From: Chitinophaga filiformis
GTDB lineage: Bacteria > Bacteroidota > Bacteroidia > Chitinophagales > Chitinophagaceae
Length of the DNA stretch: 64,000 nt
Direction: 5' to 3'
Assembly: GCF_023100805.1 (NCBI RefSeq)
Contig: NZ_CP095855.1
Coordinates: 4,753,001 to 4,817,000, forward strand
Shown: positions 53,982-63,413 of the stretch, one piece after another
Numbering within the stretch: the stretch's first letter is position 1
Layout: each line of letters starts with the position of its first letter
Translations under genes and position numbers: made by a program
Notes under the pieces: model-generated
The model's input: the letters and a program-made list of their open reading frames with translations, nothing else
Told to the model about the DNA's origin: nothing
Databases searched by the model: none

Positions 53982-54978
53982 GTACGGGCCAGCCGGAAGG
54001 ATCCCATGTTATTTCTTCCAGCAGCAGCTTGGAACGTCCCCTGTCATGCGCATCATATCCATGCAGGAGCAGATAGTCTTTGCCGGTATCGCTGAATACG
54101 GCGTTATGTCCGGCGCCATACCAGTTAACACCATCACCCTGTGTTACCAAACTGCCCCCATCCAATTGTAAGGGTACGCCCTGCCTGTCCAGGTAGGGCC
54201 CCTGTACTTTTTCACTTCTTCCCACCACCACCTTATAAGTACTTTTCTCTGCACGGCAACAGTAGTCGTGCGATACAAACAAATAATAGTATTTCCCTTT
54301 CCTGAAAATGAACGGCGCCTCTATTGCCGCATTGCCCGCAGCTGTATCGGGAGTAGCGAAATCCCTCGGTCTGCTGGCAATGGTATACCATTCCTCCGGC
54401 TCGCCCGGCCTTAGCAGGTCCTTTTCCATTTTCACCAGCTTGATGCCCTCCCAGAAAGACCCAAAAGACAACCAGGGTGTTCCTCCTTCATCAAAAATAA
54501 GATTGGGATCAATGGCATTCCACATGTCACGCCCGGGAACTGATTGTATCACTTTCCCTTTGTCTTCCCACCTGTAATCAGGCGATGCCGGGTCTAAGGT
54601 TTTATTGACCGCAAGCCCTATACAGGAGGTATTTTTACCGAATGCAGAAACCGCATAGTACAGGTAATACCGCCCATTATAAAAGCTGATATCCGGCGCC
54701 CATATATGCCCTTTAAAACCCGGAACAGCTTTAACAGCCCACTCCGGAGGCCTGTCGAATACCGGCGCCTCTTTACGCCAGTGCTGCTTGTCCCGTGAAG
54801 TGAAAATGCTGATGCCGTTGCCTGTGCAGAACAGGTAATAAGTATCCTTCTCCCTGATCATCACAGGGTCATGTACCGGTGTGTTGCGGGTAGTAAATTC
54901 CGTTCCTGTGGACACAGTCTGTGCCCACAGGTGGAATGTCCCCATTAGTATCAACCAAAGAAAGAATGTACGTTTCAC
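53956..54978 (-). CDS. Exported GH43 arabinanase/arabinofuranosidase
   Basis: 340 residues with signal peptide (FFLWLILMGTFHLWAQ). A five-bladed propeller with the GH43 catalytic triad: D37 (PVHDPVM, base), D157 (NAIDPNL, pKa modulator) and E220 (AAIEAPF, acid). 'GHIWAPDISFYNGRYYLYYAVSAFGKN' and 'TYKVVVGRSEKVQGPY' are typical of endo-1,5-alpha-L-arabinanases. It cleaves the alpha-1,5-arabinan backbone in the periplasm or at the surface. Last gene of the arabinan operon, 21 bases after GH51. Confidence 0.92.
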   Translation of the reverse strand: MKRTFFLWLILMGTFHLWAQTVSTGTEFTTRNTPVHDPVMIREKDTYYLFCTGNGISIFTSRDKQHWRKEAPVFDRPPEWAVKAVPGFKGHIWAPDISFYNGRYYLYYAVSAFGKNTSCIGLAVNKTLDPASPDYRWEDKGKVIQSVPGRDMWNAIDPNLIFDEGGTPWLSFGSFWEGIKLVKMEKDLLRPGEPEEWYTIASRPRDFATPDTAAGNAAIEAPFIFRKGKYYYLFVSHDYCCRAEKSTYKVVVGRSEKVQGPYLDRQGVPLQLDGGSLVTQGDGVNWYGAGHNAVFSDTGKDYLLLHGYDAHDRGRSKLLLEEITWDPSGWPVPIQLGAGQ

Positions 54979-54999
54979 TATCGGATAATTTTTATCAAA

Positions 55000-56976
55000 C
55001 TATAAACGCACTCTCAGCACACTTAGCGAACGCGGCGCAAGCTGCAGGGGGAAGCGCTTCCCGGGTATGCTCATCTCCATCTCTTTAGGCGATACCCTCC
55101 CCGGTTGTTCAAAGCTGTTGACAGTATTCACATCATCATGCTGCAGCACTGTCAGCCTGGCCCGCACGGCAGGTTTTGCATCCAGCTGTACGGTATAGCC
55201 CTGTTCTTTATCCGATACGTTCACCAGTTTGATGATCAGCTCATGGCTTTTCTCATCCAGTGCAGCAGTGGCATAGAGGCTATCCAGCCCTGCTATGACA
55301 TCATTGTGCATATGCACCGGCACAACTGCCGTTCCCTTATTTAGTGAGAACAATTGCTGCACATAATAATTCGGCGTGCCATAAGACCGCAGGTTGTCTA
55401 CCCATATCAGGTCGGGCGTCCATTGCCAGCCGTCTGCATGAGCAAATAAGGGCGCATATGAGGCCATGTTCACCACGGCGGCATTCCTTTCCAGGCCAGT
55501 CATGAAGGCGGCCTCAGATAGCGCTGTAAGCCAGTTGTTCTTGTTGTGGATACTGACTGTCTTGTCACTTTGCGCAGCATACTCTCCTGCAAATACTTTT
55601 GAACCATTCCGCGGGTAGTTGTCATAACGCCGGGCATTCTGCAGGAACCATTGTGGCGGACGATAATAATGTTCATCAATAATATCGGCATGCATATCGC
55701 GCAGCGCTTTGTTCAGGTAGTCGAAACGTTCTCCCTCGGGATCTGTTCCGGAACTGTTCACTAGCCTGATGTCAGGGTACCTTTCCCTGATAGCTTTCGT
55801 GAAGCGTTGCAGTCGCTCGACATACTGCGGGCCCCAGTTCTCATTGCCTATACCCAGCAGCTTCAGCTGAAACGGCGCCGGATGCCCCATATGCGCGCGG
55901 ACCTTGCCCCATGTACTGGTCGTATCGCCGTTGGCAAATTCAATAAGATCAAGGGCATCCTGGATATACGGATCCAGTTCATCGAGTGGTACCAGCTCGG
56001 CGGAGTTGAACTGGCAGGCCATGCCACAGTTGAGGATAGGCAGTGGCTCAGCACCGATATCTTCCGCCAGCTGGAAGTATTCGAAGAACCCCAGTCCGAA
56101 GGTCTGGAAATAATCCGGCGTAGGACGGTGTGCAAACTCAAAGTTCCAGCGATTGATGATCAGTTGCCGTTCCTCTACCGGCCCGATGGTCTTTTTCCAT
56201 TGATAACGTTGTGAAAGGTCAAATCCTTCTACAATACAGCCGCCAGGGAAACGGATAAAGCCGGGTTTCATATCCGCCAGCTGCTGTATCATGTCAGCCC
56301 GCATACCGCCCGGGCGTCTTTTCCAGGTATCTTCCGGAAACAGGGAGATCATATCCAGGTCAATCGTTCCATTGCCTTCCAGCCATAACTGCAGCGATGC
56401 TTTCGCCTCCGTTTCCGTAGCATGGAAACTTACTGCTTCCTTATGCCATGCAGTGTCCTGCTGTGAGGGCGTCAGTATCGTATCGCCAATCACTTTGCCG
56501 TTGGCGTTCAGCAACTGCACATGCAGCCTGATACCTGGCTGTTGCTGCCTGTAGTATACCGAGAAATCATAACGCAGTCCCTGTTTAATGCCTATGCCGC
56601 GGAAGCCTTCATTCCTCAGCCCTGCTTCGCCTGCTACTGTGTTCCTGACAGTGGCCCGCAGGAAGCGCGGATTGGCCGTATGGACAGGTGTTCTGTTCAG
56701 GATCAGCAGGTCGCCTTCCTTTACCTTTTCACCGCTCACTGTCCATCCCATCAGGGGCCGGAAGAACTCAAAGGAACGGTTCTTCACCAGCTCTGCATAG
56801 ATACCACCATCTGCTCCCATGTTAATGTCTTCGAAGAACACGCCCCACATCGTTGGCGCTATTTTCGCCGTGATCGTCCTGGTCTCAATATTGATGACAT
56901 TGTTATTTTGTGCTTTTGTAATACCCGGCAACAACAACAATCCAAGTGCGAGTACCTTTACTACCTTATTTTTCAT
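55000..56976 (-). CDS. GH51 alpha-L-arabinofuranosidase
   Basis: 658 residues with signal peptide (VLALGLLLLPGITKAQ). The N-terminal part includes a CBM4_9-like jelly roll ('RGIGIKQGLRYDFSVYYRQQQPGIRLHVQLL'), followed by the GH51 barrel ('GFIRFPGGCIVEGFDLSQRYQWKKTIGP'). The acid/base Glu is in 'GIGNENWGPQYVERL' and the nucleophile Glu in 'KVFAGEYAAQS'. A C-terminal beta-sandwich ends the protein. It removes arabinofuranosyl residues from arabinan or arabinoxylan oligomers. The neighbours (GH43 on both sides, SusCD) point to arabinan. Confidence 0.94.
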   Translation of the reverse strand: MKNKVVKVLALGLLLLPGITKAQNNNVINIETRTITAKIAPTMWGVFFEDINMGADGGIYAELVKNRSFEFFRPLMGWTVSGEKVKEGDLLILNRTPVHTANPRFLRATVRNTVAGEAGLRNEGFRGIGIKQGLRYDFSVYYRQQQPGIRLHVQLLNANGKVIGDTILTPSQQDTAWHKEAVSFHATETEAKASLQLWLEGNGTIDLDMISLFPEDTWKRRPGGMRADMIQQLADMKPGFIRFPGGCIVEGFDLSQRYQWKKTIGPVEERQLIINRWNFEFAHRPTPDYFQTFGLGFFEYFQLAEDIGAEPLPILNCGMACQFNSAELVPLDELDPYIQDALDLIEFANGDTTSTWGKVRAHMGHPAPFQLKLLGIGNENWGPQYVERLQRFTKAIRERYPDIRLVNSSGTDPEGERFDYLNKALRDMHADIIDEHYYRPPQWFLQNARRYDNYPRNGSKVFAGEYAAQSDKTVSIHNKNNWLTALSEAAFMTGLERNAAVVNMASYAPLFAHADGWQWTPDLIWVDNLRSYGTPNYYVQQLFSLNKGTAVVPVHMHNDVIAGLDSLYATAALDEKSHELIIKLVNVSDKEQGYTVQLDAKPAVRARLTVLQHDDVNTVNSFEQPGRVSPKEMEMSIPGKRFPLQLAPRSLSVLRVRL

Positions 56977-57003
56977 TAGCTCCTTTATCTTTTGTTGAGA
57001 TCA

Positions 57004-58488
57004 TTACTTACTTTTTTTACCCCAAATGGCCACACCGTCATTATTCAGCCCCGTGAATACCAGGCCGGATGTCCTCTTCTCCCAGTCGCGGCCGCGCTGT
57101 ACCAGTACCTTATCCGTATACCCGTTGCTCCAGCGCATTTCCAGCCAGGGAGCATTGTATACCCATTTGCTGGCGGCATCATTGTTCAATGTGCCATTGG
57201 CCGATATAGTGAGGGGGACAGACACCTGGAAATCGGGCGACACCTGTTCATTACCATACCCCGGTACTACACGATAACCGAGTATGATCTGCTCCCAGCT
57301 ACCGGTGATACTGTCCACCGGCACAGAGGCATTGTCTTCCCAGGCGTAACGCTCCGGCGATACGACCGGCCAGCCGTCTGTGGTCCAGAATAATTTCCGC
57401 ACGTGGAGGTCCATGAAGTATTTGTTGATGCCCGGCCGTCCCTGATGTGCCATATAGTATTGTCCACTCCCATCGTCAAACACCGTGCAATGCGATACGC
57501 CCTGCCAGCCACTATGACCGCTGAACTGGTAGGGGGCCGTGATCATGGGGCCATGGTCTGTATCGGTATTGGCATCAGCGCCTTTAAAATCGTAGAAAGG
57601 ACCGTCGGGCCTGTCGCCACGCATTACACGGGTATTGTACTTTGTTTCCAGCCAGTCGTACGCGATGAACAGGAAGTATTTCTGCTGCACCGCATTATAC
57701 ACCACTTCTGCGCCCTCGATATTGCCGTTATACTTTCCACTTGTGAACCCGCGATTGGCAATACGCTTTCCTTTATCATTGCTGTTCAGCGCCAGCCCTG
57801 TTGCAGGGTCCAGCTTAACGACATAAATACCATCCCATGCAGAGCCATAATACATCCAGTGCTCTCCGGAAGGTGTTACAAGCACACTCGGATCAATGGC
57901 ATTTGTCTGGATCGAGTTGTCATTCAATGAAGTCACCACCAGGCCCTTCTCCGTCCAGGACCCTTCGGGCGATGAAGCCGTTGCCAGCCCGATCACGCTG
58001 AGGCGTCCGAGATTGGAAGCCAGGGAATAATACAGGCGGTATTCATTGCCCACTTTCACCACACTGGGCGCCCACAGACTGTTATTGGGCGTACCACCCT
58101 TCTGTTGTATAAAGGAAGCTCCCTGGGATGGTAGCTTATCAAATACCCATCCCACAAAGGTCCATTCAACCAGGTCTTTGGATTTACGCACCTGTATACC
58201 AGGCCTTACGGAAATGCCGAAACCAACATCTGTACTGTAGCAGTAGTAGTAACTGCCGTATTTCCTGATAACAGGGTCATGTACGTTATACGGTCCCCAT
58301 TTGGGATAATAAACAAAGGGAGCCACATCATCGTATGTATCATTGATACTGTTGATGTCAAAGCTGACAGGCGGCGGCTCTAAGATAGAGGTATCCCTGG
58401 TGGCAGGCGAAGTTGCATCTTTCTTACTGCAGGAAACTAAGCCTGCCATCAGCAAAAGCAGTACTGCCCCTGAACGAAAATGGATCAT
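57004..58488 (-). CDS. GH43 lipoprotein, arabinan endo-1,5-alpha-L-arabinosidase-like
   Basis: 494 residues with a lipoprotein signal (LLLLMAGLVSCSKKD, Cys21), so probably at the cell surface. The GH43 triad is visible in 'YNVHDPVIRKYG', 'NAIDPSVLV' and 'IEGAEVVYN'. 'NSLWAPSVVKVGNEYRLYYSLASNLG' is typical of endo-arabinanases. A C-terminal beta-domain (about 390-490) follows the propeller. As a surface enzyme it would make the first cuts and feed oligomers to SusCD. It starts 15 bases after the SusD gene. Confidence 0.93.
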   Translation of the reverse strand: MIHFRSGAVLLLLMAGLVSCSKKDATSPATRDTSILEPPPVSFDINSINDTYDDVAPFVYYPKWGPYNVHDPVIRKYGSYYYCYSTDVGFGISVRPGIQVRKSKDLVEWTFVGWVFDKLPSQGASFIQQKGGTPNNSLWAPSVVKVGNEYRLYYSLASNLGRLSVIGLATASSPEGSWTEKGLVVTSLNDNSIQTNAIDPSVLVTPSGEHWMYYGSAWDGIYVVKLDPATGLALNSNDKGKRIANRGFTSGKYNGNIEGAEVVYNAVQQKYFLFIAYDWLETKYNTRVMRGDRPDGPFYDFKGADANTDTDHGPMITAPYQFSGHSGWQGVSHCTVFDDGSGQYYMAHQGRPGINKYFMDLHVRKLFWTTDGWPVVSPERYAWEDNASVPVDSITGSWEQIILGYRVVPGYGNEQVSPDFQVSVPLTISANGTLNNDAASKWVYNAPWLEMRWSNGYTDKVLVQRGRDWEKRTSGLVFTGLNNDGVAIWGKKSK

Positions 58489-58502
58489 ATGCTGCTTTTA
58501 CT

Positions 58503-60065
58503 TTAGTAAGATGAGTTCTGTTTGAACCCGGGATTATTATCTATCTCTCCCTGTGGAATAGGATATAGTTCTTTACCGGCTTTATAGTTGTTGAACTCCG
58601 GATCGCGGGCTTTCAGCATAGCCAGTTTGTTTTCATCTTCCAACCATCCCCAGCGGCGTATATCGTCGAAACGGTGACCTTCCAGGCAGAATTCCAGCAG
58701 GCGTTCGTGCGATAGCTGATCGCGCATCTGCGCCTGTGTCATTACTGCCATTGCAGCGGTGATATCGGGTAGCTTTGCACGTGTTCTTACCTGCTGAATG
58801 TAAGGTGCTGCCAGGGCGGTCTGCGACTGCTCATTGAGACATTCTGCATACATCAGCAGGATGTCGGAATACCGCATCAGTCTTTCATTAATGCCCGACT
58901 TCCAGTCATATTCATTAGGCTTATTCCCGTCTCCATTTTCATATTTTCTACAGAAGATGTCATTGAGATAGGAGCTGTTGGCATATACCTGCGCAAATGG
59001 CTGCCCATAGATCATCTCACCAGGTTTGTTATAGAAGATGGTCGCATCCAGTCGCGGATCGGTTGCACCATCTACTGTCTTCTCCTGCATAAATTCATTG
59101 AACACTGCCATCGTTGGCTGTACGTCGGTCCATCCGAAATTCGGCGCACCATAAGTGATTGCCCGCGCGGAGGTCTTGGCCCAGGTAGAAGTGGGAATAC
59201 CCTGCCATCCCAGATCGGTACCTCCAACGGTCGTGGAGAACTGTACCTCGAAGATGGACTCTGCGTTGTTCTCTTTGCTCTCTGTAAAATTGTCTTTATA
59301 ATCAGGCATCAGCGAATAGACACCCAGGTCTATTACTTTTTTAAACTGTTCTGCTGCTTCCGGATACTTTTTATTGAACAGGTAGGCTTTGCCCAGGTAG
59401 CCCATGGCAGCGCCTTTGGTAGCCCTGCCTACCTGGTTGGCGTCTGCGCCGTTCACATCTTTGTAGGAAACCGGCAAAAGATCGGCTGCTGCTTTAAAAT
59501 CAGAGATGATCTGCTGCCAGCCGTCCGCCGCCGTCATCTGTTTACCGTAGAAATCTGCCTTTGACTGCGGAGACCTGGTAGGCAATGCCACATTCCCAAA
59601 CAGGTTCACCAGGTGAAAGAAATACAAGCCTCTCAGGAAATATGCCTGCCCAAGCACGCGGTTCTTCTGATCTTCGGCCATATTGATGGCGGGCACATTG
59701 TCGAGCACCTGGTTACAGCGGAATATGCCTTCATAGTATTCGTCGAAAGCCCATCCATAACCATCCGCATTGCCGGTACCCAACGCAAATTTACCCACGC
59801 CTGAAATGGCGGTCCAGGGACTATTGCTCCTGATATCATCCCCCCGTACATCCAACAGTATCGGTGTAAAGCGCATATAGGCGCCGTCGAGCAATAAGGG
59901 TGCATATGCCGCATTGATACCCTGAATGGCATCATTGCCTGTTTGCCAGAAGCTTGCGGAAGTCTGTGCATTCGGATTTACCTGGTCCAGCTTTTTGCCA
60001 CAGCCGGCAGCAAGTATGCTGGCAGCGGTAAGGGTAAGAATATAATGAGATATAGTACGTTTCAT
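58503..60065 (-). CDS. SusD/RagB-family glycan-binding lipoprotein
   Basis: 520 residues; lipoprotein signal (TLTAASILAAGCGKKLDQ, Cys22). 'INAAYAPLLL', 'GQAYFLRGLYFFHLVNLFGNVALPTRSP', 'AAMGYLGKAYLFNKKYPEAAEQFKKVI' (TPR-like) and the C-terminal 'LSHERLLEFCLEGHRFDDIRRWGWLE...YPIPQGEIDNNPGFKQN' are classic SusD. It forms the lid over the SusC transporter and binds the oligosaccharide, here presumably arabino-oligomers. 18 bases after susC. Confidence 0.96.
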   Translation of the reverse strand: MKRTISHYILTLTAASILAAGCGKKLDQVNPNAQTSASFWQTGNDAIQGINAAYAPLLLDGAYMRFTPILLDVRGDDIRSNSPWTAISGVGKFALGTGNADGYGWAFDEYYEGIFRCNQVLDNVPAINMAEDQKNRVLGQAYFLRGLYFFHLVNLFGNVALPTRSPQSKADFYGKQMTAADGWQQIISDFKAAADLLPVSYKDVNGADANQVGRATKGAAMGYLGKAYLFNKKYPEAAEQFKKVIDLGVYSLMPDYKDNFTESKENNAESIFEVQFSTTVGGTDLGWQGIPTSTWAKTSARAITYGAPNFGWTDVQPTMAVFNEFMQEKTVDGATDPRLDATIFYNKPGEMIYGQPFAQVYANSSYLNDIFCRKYENGDGNKPNEYDWKSGINERLMRYSDILLMYAECLNEQSQTALAAPYIQQVRTRAKLPDITAAMAVMTQAQMRDQLSHERLLEFCLEGHRFDDIRRWGWLEDENKLAMLKARDPEFNNYKAGKELYPIPQGEIDNNPGFKQNSSY

Positions 60066-60083
60066 TGTAATGCTGTTTAAAGA

Positions 60084-63000
60084 TTAAAGGCCTAACTGTA
60101 CACCAAACATCACTGTTCTCGGGTTCGGGAAGGAGCCATAGTCAAAGCCCCTGTTGAACAAACCGTCGCTGATGAAATCCGGGTCATAGCCTTTGTATTT
60201 GGTGATGGTAACCAGGTTCAATCCTGAGAGATAAACACGCAGGCTTCTGAACACATGTGTCCTGTTGAGGGTGGACTCGGGAATAGTGTACCCGATCTGC
60301 GCATTCTGCAGTTTTACATAAGAGCCGCTCTGCACAAAACGGTCTGAGAACCTGCTGTTATTGATATCGTTGATCAGTGGTCTTGGTACATTGGTATTGG
60401 TGTGTGCAGGCGTCCAGTAATTCAGTTCGTCAATATGCGCGTTACCATACTGGCCGGCCATCAACGCTGCATACACGCCGTTGTTCACCTTACTGCCCAT
60501 ATTGCCCTGCCAGAAGAAAGACAGATCGAAGTTTTTATAGGAGGCAGATACGTTCAGTCCATAGTAGAACTTAGGGATCACGGAACCCAGGTATGTCCTG
60601 TCTGCATCAGTAATGGCGCCATTACCGTCTATATCCTTGTATTTGATATCGCCGGGTTTAATACCGCCCGACTGATCCTGGGTGGCATGTTTGGCAATTT
60701 CATCCTGGCTCTGGAAGATGCCTTCTGTCTGGTAGCCGAACAGTTCCCCTACTTCGCGGCCTACTTCTGTTTTGCTGCCGGCCCCATACACCGGGTTGTT
60801 CTTGCCACCGAGTTTCTCCACCTTGTTCCTCAGCGTATAGGCATTGGCATTGATAGAATAATTCAATGCACCGATGTTGTCCTTATAGGTCAGCGTGAGC
60901 TCAATACCGCTGTTCTTCAGCGATGCGGCATTGGTAGTGAGCGTCTGCGGGAAAGAACCCACAGAATAAGGGATAGGGATAGCGGTAATGATGTCTTTTG
61001 AAAGACGGTTATAATATTCTGCCGTAAAGGACAATTTCTCTTTAAAGAGGCCCAGGTCCAACGCTACGTTGGTGGTAGTGGTAGACTCCCATTTCAGCGT
61101 AGGGTCTGTTACAGACACAGTAGTGGAACCGGTGGCCAGTTGCTCGCCAAACAGGTAGTTGGTGGTATTGTTGATATACGACTGGTAGTCATACCAGCCC
61201 AGGGAGGTCTGGTTACCCAATACACCATAACCGCCTCTCAGTTTCAGGCTGCTGATGAAGGAAGGCAGCTTCATGAATTTCTCATTACTGATATTCCAGG
61301 CGGCAGCAAAACCGGCGAAATTACCGTACCTGTTGGCTGGCGCAAACTTGGAGGAACCATCGCGTCTGAAGTTGGCCGTCAGCAGGTAACGATCATCATA
61401 ATTGTAATTGATCCTTCCCAGCATAGAGTACAGCGCGGCGGTACCTTTCCAGCTGGTCACACCTTTCGCACCAGCCCTGGCTACGGCGCCAAAGGTCCTG
61501 AAGTTCAGGTCCGCAGTATCCTGCGCGGTGGCAGACATCCATTCGTTCTTATCTTCCTGGTAGGTCATACCACCCAGGAGGTCAATTTTATGTTTGCCTT
61601 TCTGCAGCTGGTAGGTCAATGTATGTTCCAGCAGGCTTGTCTTTGCATGACCATACTGCAGGTACATGTAGTATTGTGTATTGAGATAGTAGTATCCCAT
61701 ATCGAAACGCGGCTCAAAGTGGGCGTTCTCATAGTCGGTCCTGTCAAAGCTGGCATTGATCCTGTATTTCAGGTTCTTTACTATTTCCAGTTCGCCCCAG
61801 GCATTTCCCAGGAAGCGGTTACGGTCGCTGTAATCATTTACCAGGTTATTGATCCCTACTACATTGGCAGAGATGGCCCTGTTCTTTACCTGATCGCTGC
61901 CACCGTATCCACCCAGGCGGGAAGGATCATATACCGGCATGGTAGGAATGGCTGTCAGCATACTGGTCACTACCCCTCCGAACACCGCGTGCCCGTTGGT
62001 AGCGCCATAATTGCCCTTGTGCGATTGAGTATAGGCAGCCTTCACGCCATAGCTGAAACGACCTTTTTTGCCCTGCAGATTGCTGTTCAGGGTATAGCGG
62101 TCGTATTTCTGCGGCCCTACCTGTGTACCTGTCTGATTGAAATAGCCCAGGGACGCATTGTAGGAGATGTTCTCTGTTCCACCCGAAAGGCCCACATTAT
62201 GGTCTTGTATCACCCCACGTTTCAGGCCTTCTTTCTGCCAGTCTGTATTGATGTTGGATACGTATGAAGGGTTGGTCGGATCGTTGGCAGGTGCCAGGGA
62301 AAGTCCGGCGTTGGTTTCAGCCGCCGATACGATCTGCTGGTATTGGGCCCTGTCGGTCAGCGGTATCTTCCTGGCCACTTCCTGTACGCCCGCATAACTG
62401 CTCACATTTACCCTTACCGGACCTTGTTTTCCTTTCCTGGTGGTGATGATGATCACGCCTGTTGCCGCCCTGGAACCATAGATGGCGGCCGCTGAGGCGT
62501 CTTTCAGTACCTGAATGCTCTCAATATCGTTGGGAGAGAAATCGTAAGGCGCGTCTACCGGCACGCCATCTATTACAAACAGGGGACTGTTATTTCCGAA
62601 GGTGGTCGTACCACGGATCTTGATCTGCACAAAACCACCGGGTTCCCCGGAGCCATGCACGCTGATACCGGCCGCCTGTCCCTGTAACATTTTTGCCACG
62701 TCGTAAGACACGTTCTTTTTTGCTTCTGACACATTCACCAATGCCACGGAGCCTGTGAGGTCTTTTTTCTTTACCGTACCATACCCTACTACCACCACGT
62801 CGTTCAGGTTCCGGTACGACTTTTCCAGTCTTACGGACAGCAGTTCATCGCCCTTCAACAGGATCTCCTTATTCTCAAAACCGATACTGCTAATGGTAGC
62901 GATGGTCCCTTCTTCCGCTTCAATGGTAAAATTTCCTGATATATCAGTCACTGTCCCTGCCCCGCCCTTCACACTGACGCTGGCGCCAATAACAGGCTCG

Positions 63001-63137
63001 TTTTCGCGGGAGATGACCGTTCCACGGTATTTTTTTCTGACGGTTTGCCGGGCGGATACCGGCTCAATAAGCAGCAACAGCGCGCAGGCGAGTATAGGGA
63101 ATACGCTGCTGTTTAGCAAGATGCGGATCAGTTTCAT
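60084..63137 (-). CDS. SusC/RagA-family TonB-dependent transporter
   Basis: 1017 residues. A signal peptide is followed by a carboxypeptidase-regulatory-like domain ('YRGTVISRENEPVIGASVSVKGGAGTVTD'), the TonB box region ('LNDVVVVGYGTVKKKDLTGSVALV'), the plug ('SPLFVIDGVPVDAPYDFSPNDIESIQVLKDASAAAIYGSRAATGVIIITTRKG') and a 22-stranded barrel ending '...TVMFGVQLGL'. No N-terminal STN domain, so it signals through the hybrid two-component sensor rather than a sigma/anti-sigma pair. It imports arabinan oligosaccharides with SusD. First gene of the five-gene operon. Confidence 0.96.
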   Translation of the reverse strand: MKLIRILLNSSVFPILACALLLLIEPVSARQTVRKKYRGTVISRENEPVIGASVSVKGGAGTVTDISGNFTIEAEEGTIATISSIGFENKEILLKGDELLSVRLEKSYRNLNDVVVVGYGTVKKKDLTGSVALVNVSEAKKNVSYDVAKMLQGQAAGISVHGSGEPGGFVQIKIRGTTTFGNNSPLFVIDGVPVDAPYDFSPNDIESIQVLKDASAAAIYGSRAATGVIIITTRKGKQGPVRVNVSSYAGVQEVARKIPLTDRAQYQQIVSAAETNAGLSLAPANDPTNPSYVSNINTDWQKEGLKRGVIQDHNVGLSGGTENISYNASLGYFNQTGTQVGPQKYDRYTLNSNLQGKKGRFSYGVKAAYTQSHKGNYGATNGHAVFGGVVTSMLTAIPTMPVYDPSRLGGYGGSDQVKNRAISANVVGINNLVNDYSDRNRFLGNAWGELEIVKNLKYRINASFDRTDYENAHFEPRFDMGYYYLNTQYYMYLQYGHAKTSLLEHTLTYQLQKGKHKIDLLGGMTYQEDKNEWMSATAQDTADLNFRTFGAVARAGAKGVTSWKGTAALYSMLGRINYNYDDRYLLTANFRRDGSSKFAPANRYGNFAGFAAAWNISNEKFMKLPSFISSLKLRGGYGVLGNQTSLGWYDYQSYINNTTNYLFGEQLATGSTTVSVTDPTLKWESTTTTNVALDLGLFKEKLSFTAEYYNRLSKDIITAIPIPYSVGSFPQTLTTNAASLKNSGIELTLTYKDNIGALNYSINANAYTLRNKVEKLGGKNNPVYGAGSKTEVGREVGELFGYQTEGIFQSQDEIAKHATQDQSGGIKPGDIKYKDIDGNGAITDADRTYLGSVIPKFYYGLNVSASYKNFDLSFFWQGNMGSKVNNGVYAALMAGQYGNAHIDELNYWTPAHTNTNVPRPLINDINNSRFSDRFVQSGSYVKLQNAQIGYTIPESTLNRTHVFRSLRVYLSGLNLVTITKYKGYDPDFISDGLFNRGFDYGSFPNPRTVMFGVQLGL

Positions 63138-63413
63138 AAACGTGTAATTATTAGTAATTCAAATAAAACTCATATATATGTCCGGAAAATCTTGCCCGGA
63201 ACATTTTAAATAGTTACTTTTATTAGTGTGACAGTAACAATTAAACCTACTGTCTCCTTTTTCCGGCCTGTGATCTGGAATATTGGTATGAAGTTGCGAT
63301 TATTAGTTTTCTTTGGCTCTACAAACTGTATCAAAACTTCAGCAAATCATCTCATTTTCGATTTTACGTTATGAAACGCTATGTGTAAACCGCGTTATAG
63401 TGAACAGGGACAA
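63138..63413. promoter_or_regulatory. Divergent promoter region between the arabinan operon and its sensor
   Basis: 276 bp, AT-rich, without a gene. A short dyad TCCGG-N10-CCGGA (63180-63199) lies about 45 bases upstream of susC and is a candidate operator; this is weak evidence. Confidence 0.4.

Noticed and set aside
61140..62267. 375-residue plus-strand frame inside susC
   Set aside because: Antisense to an intact SusC gene and without any recognisable domain.
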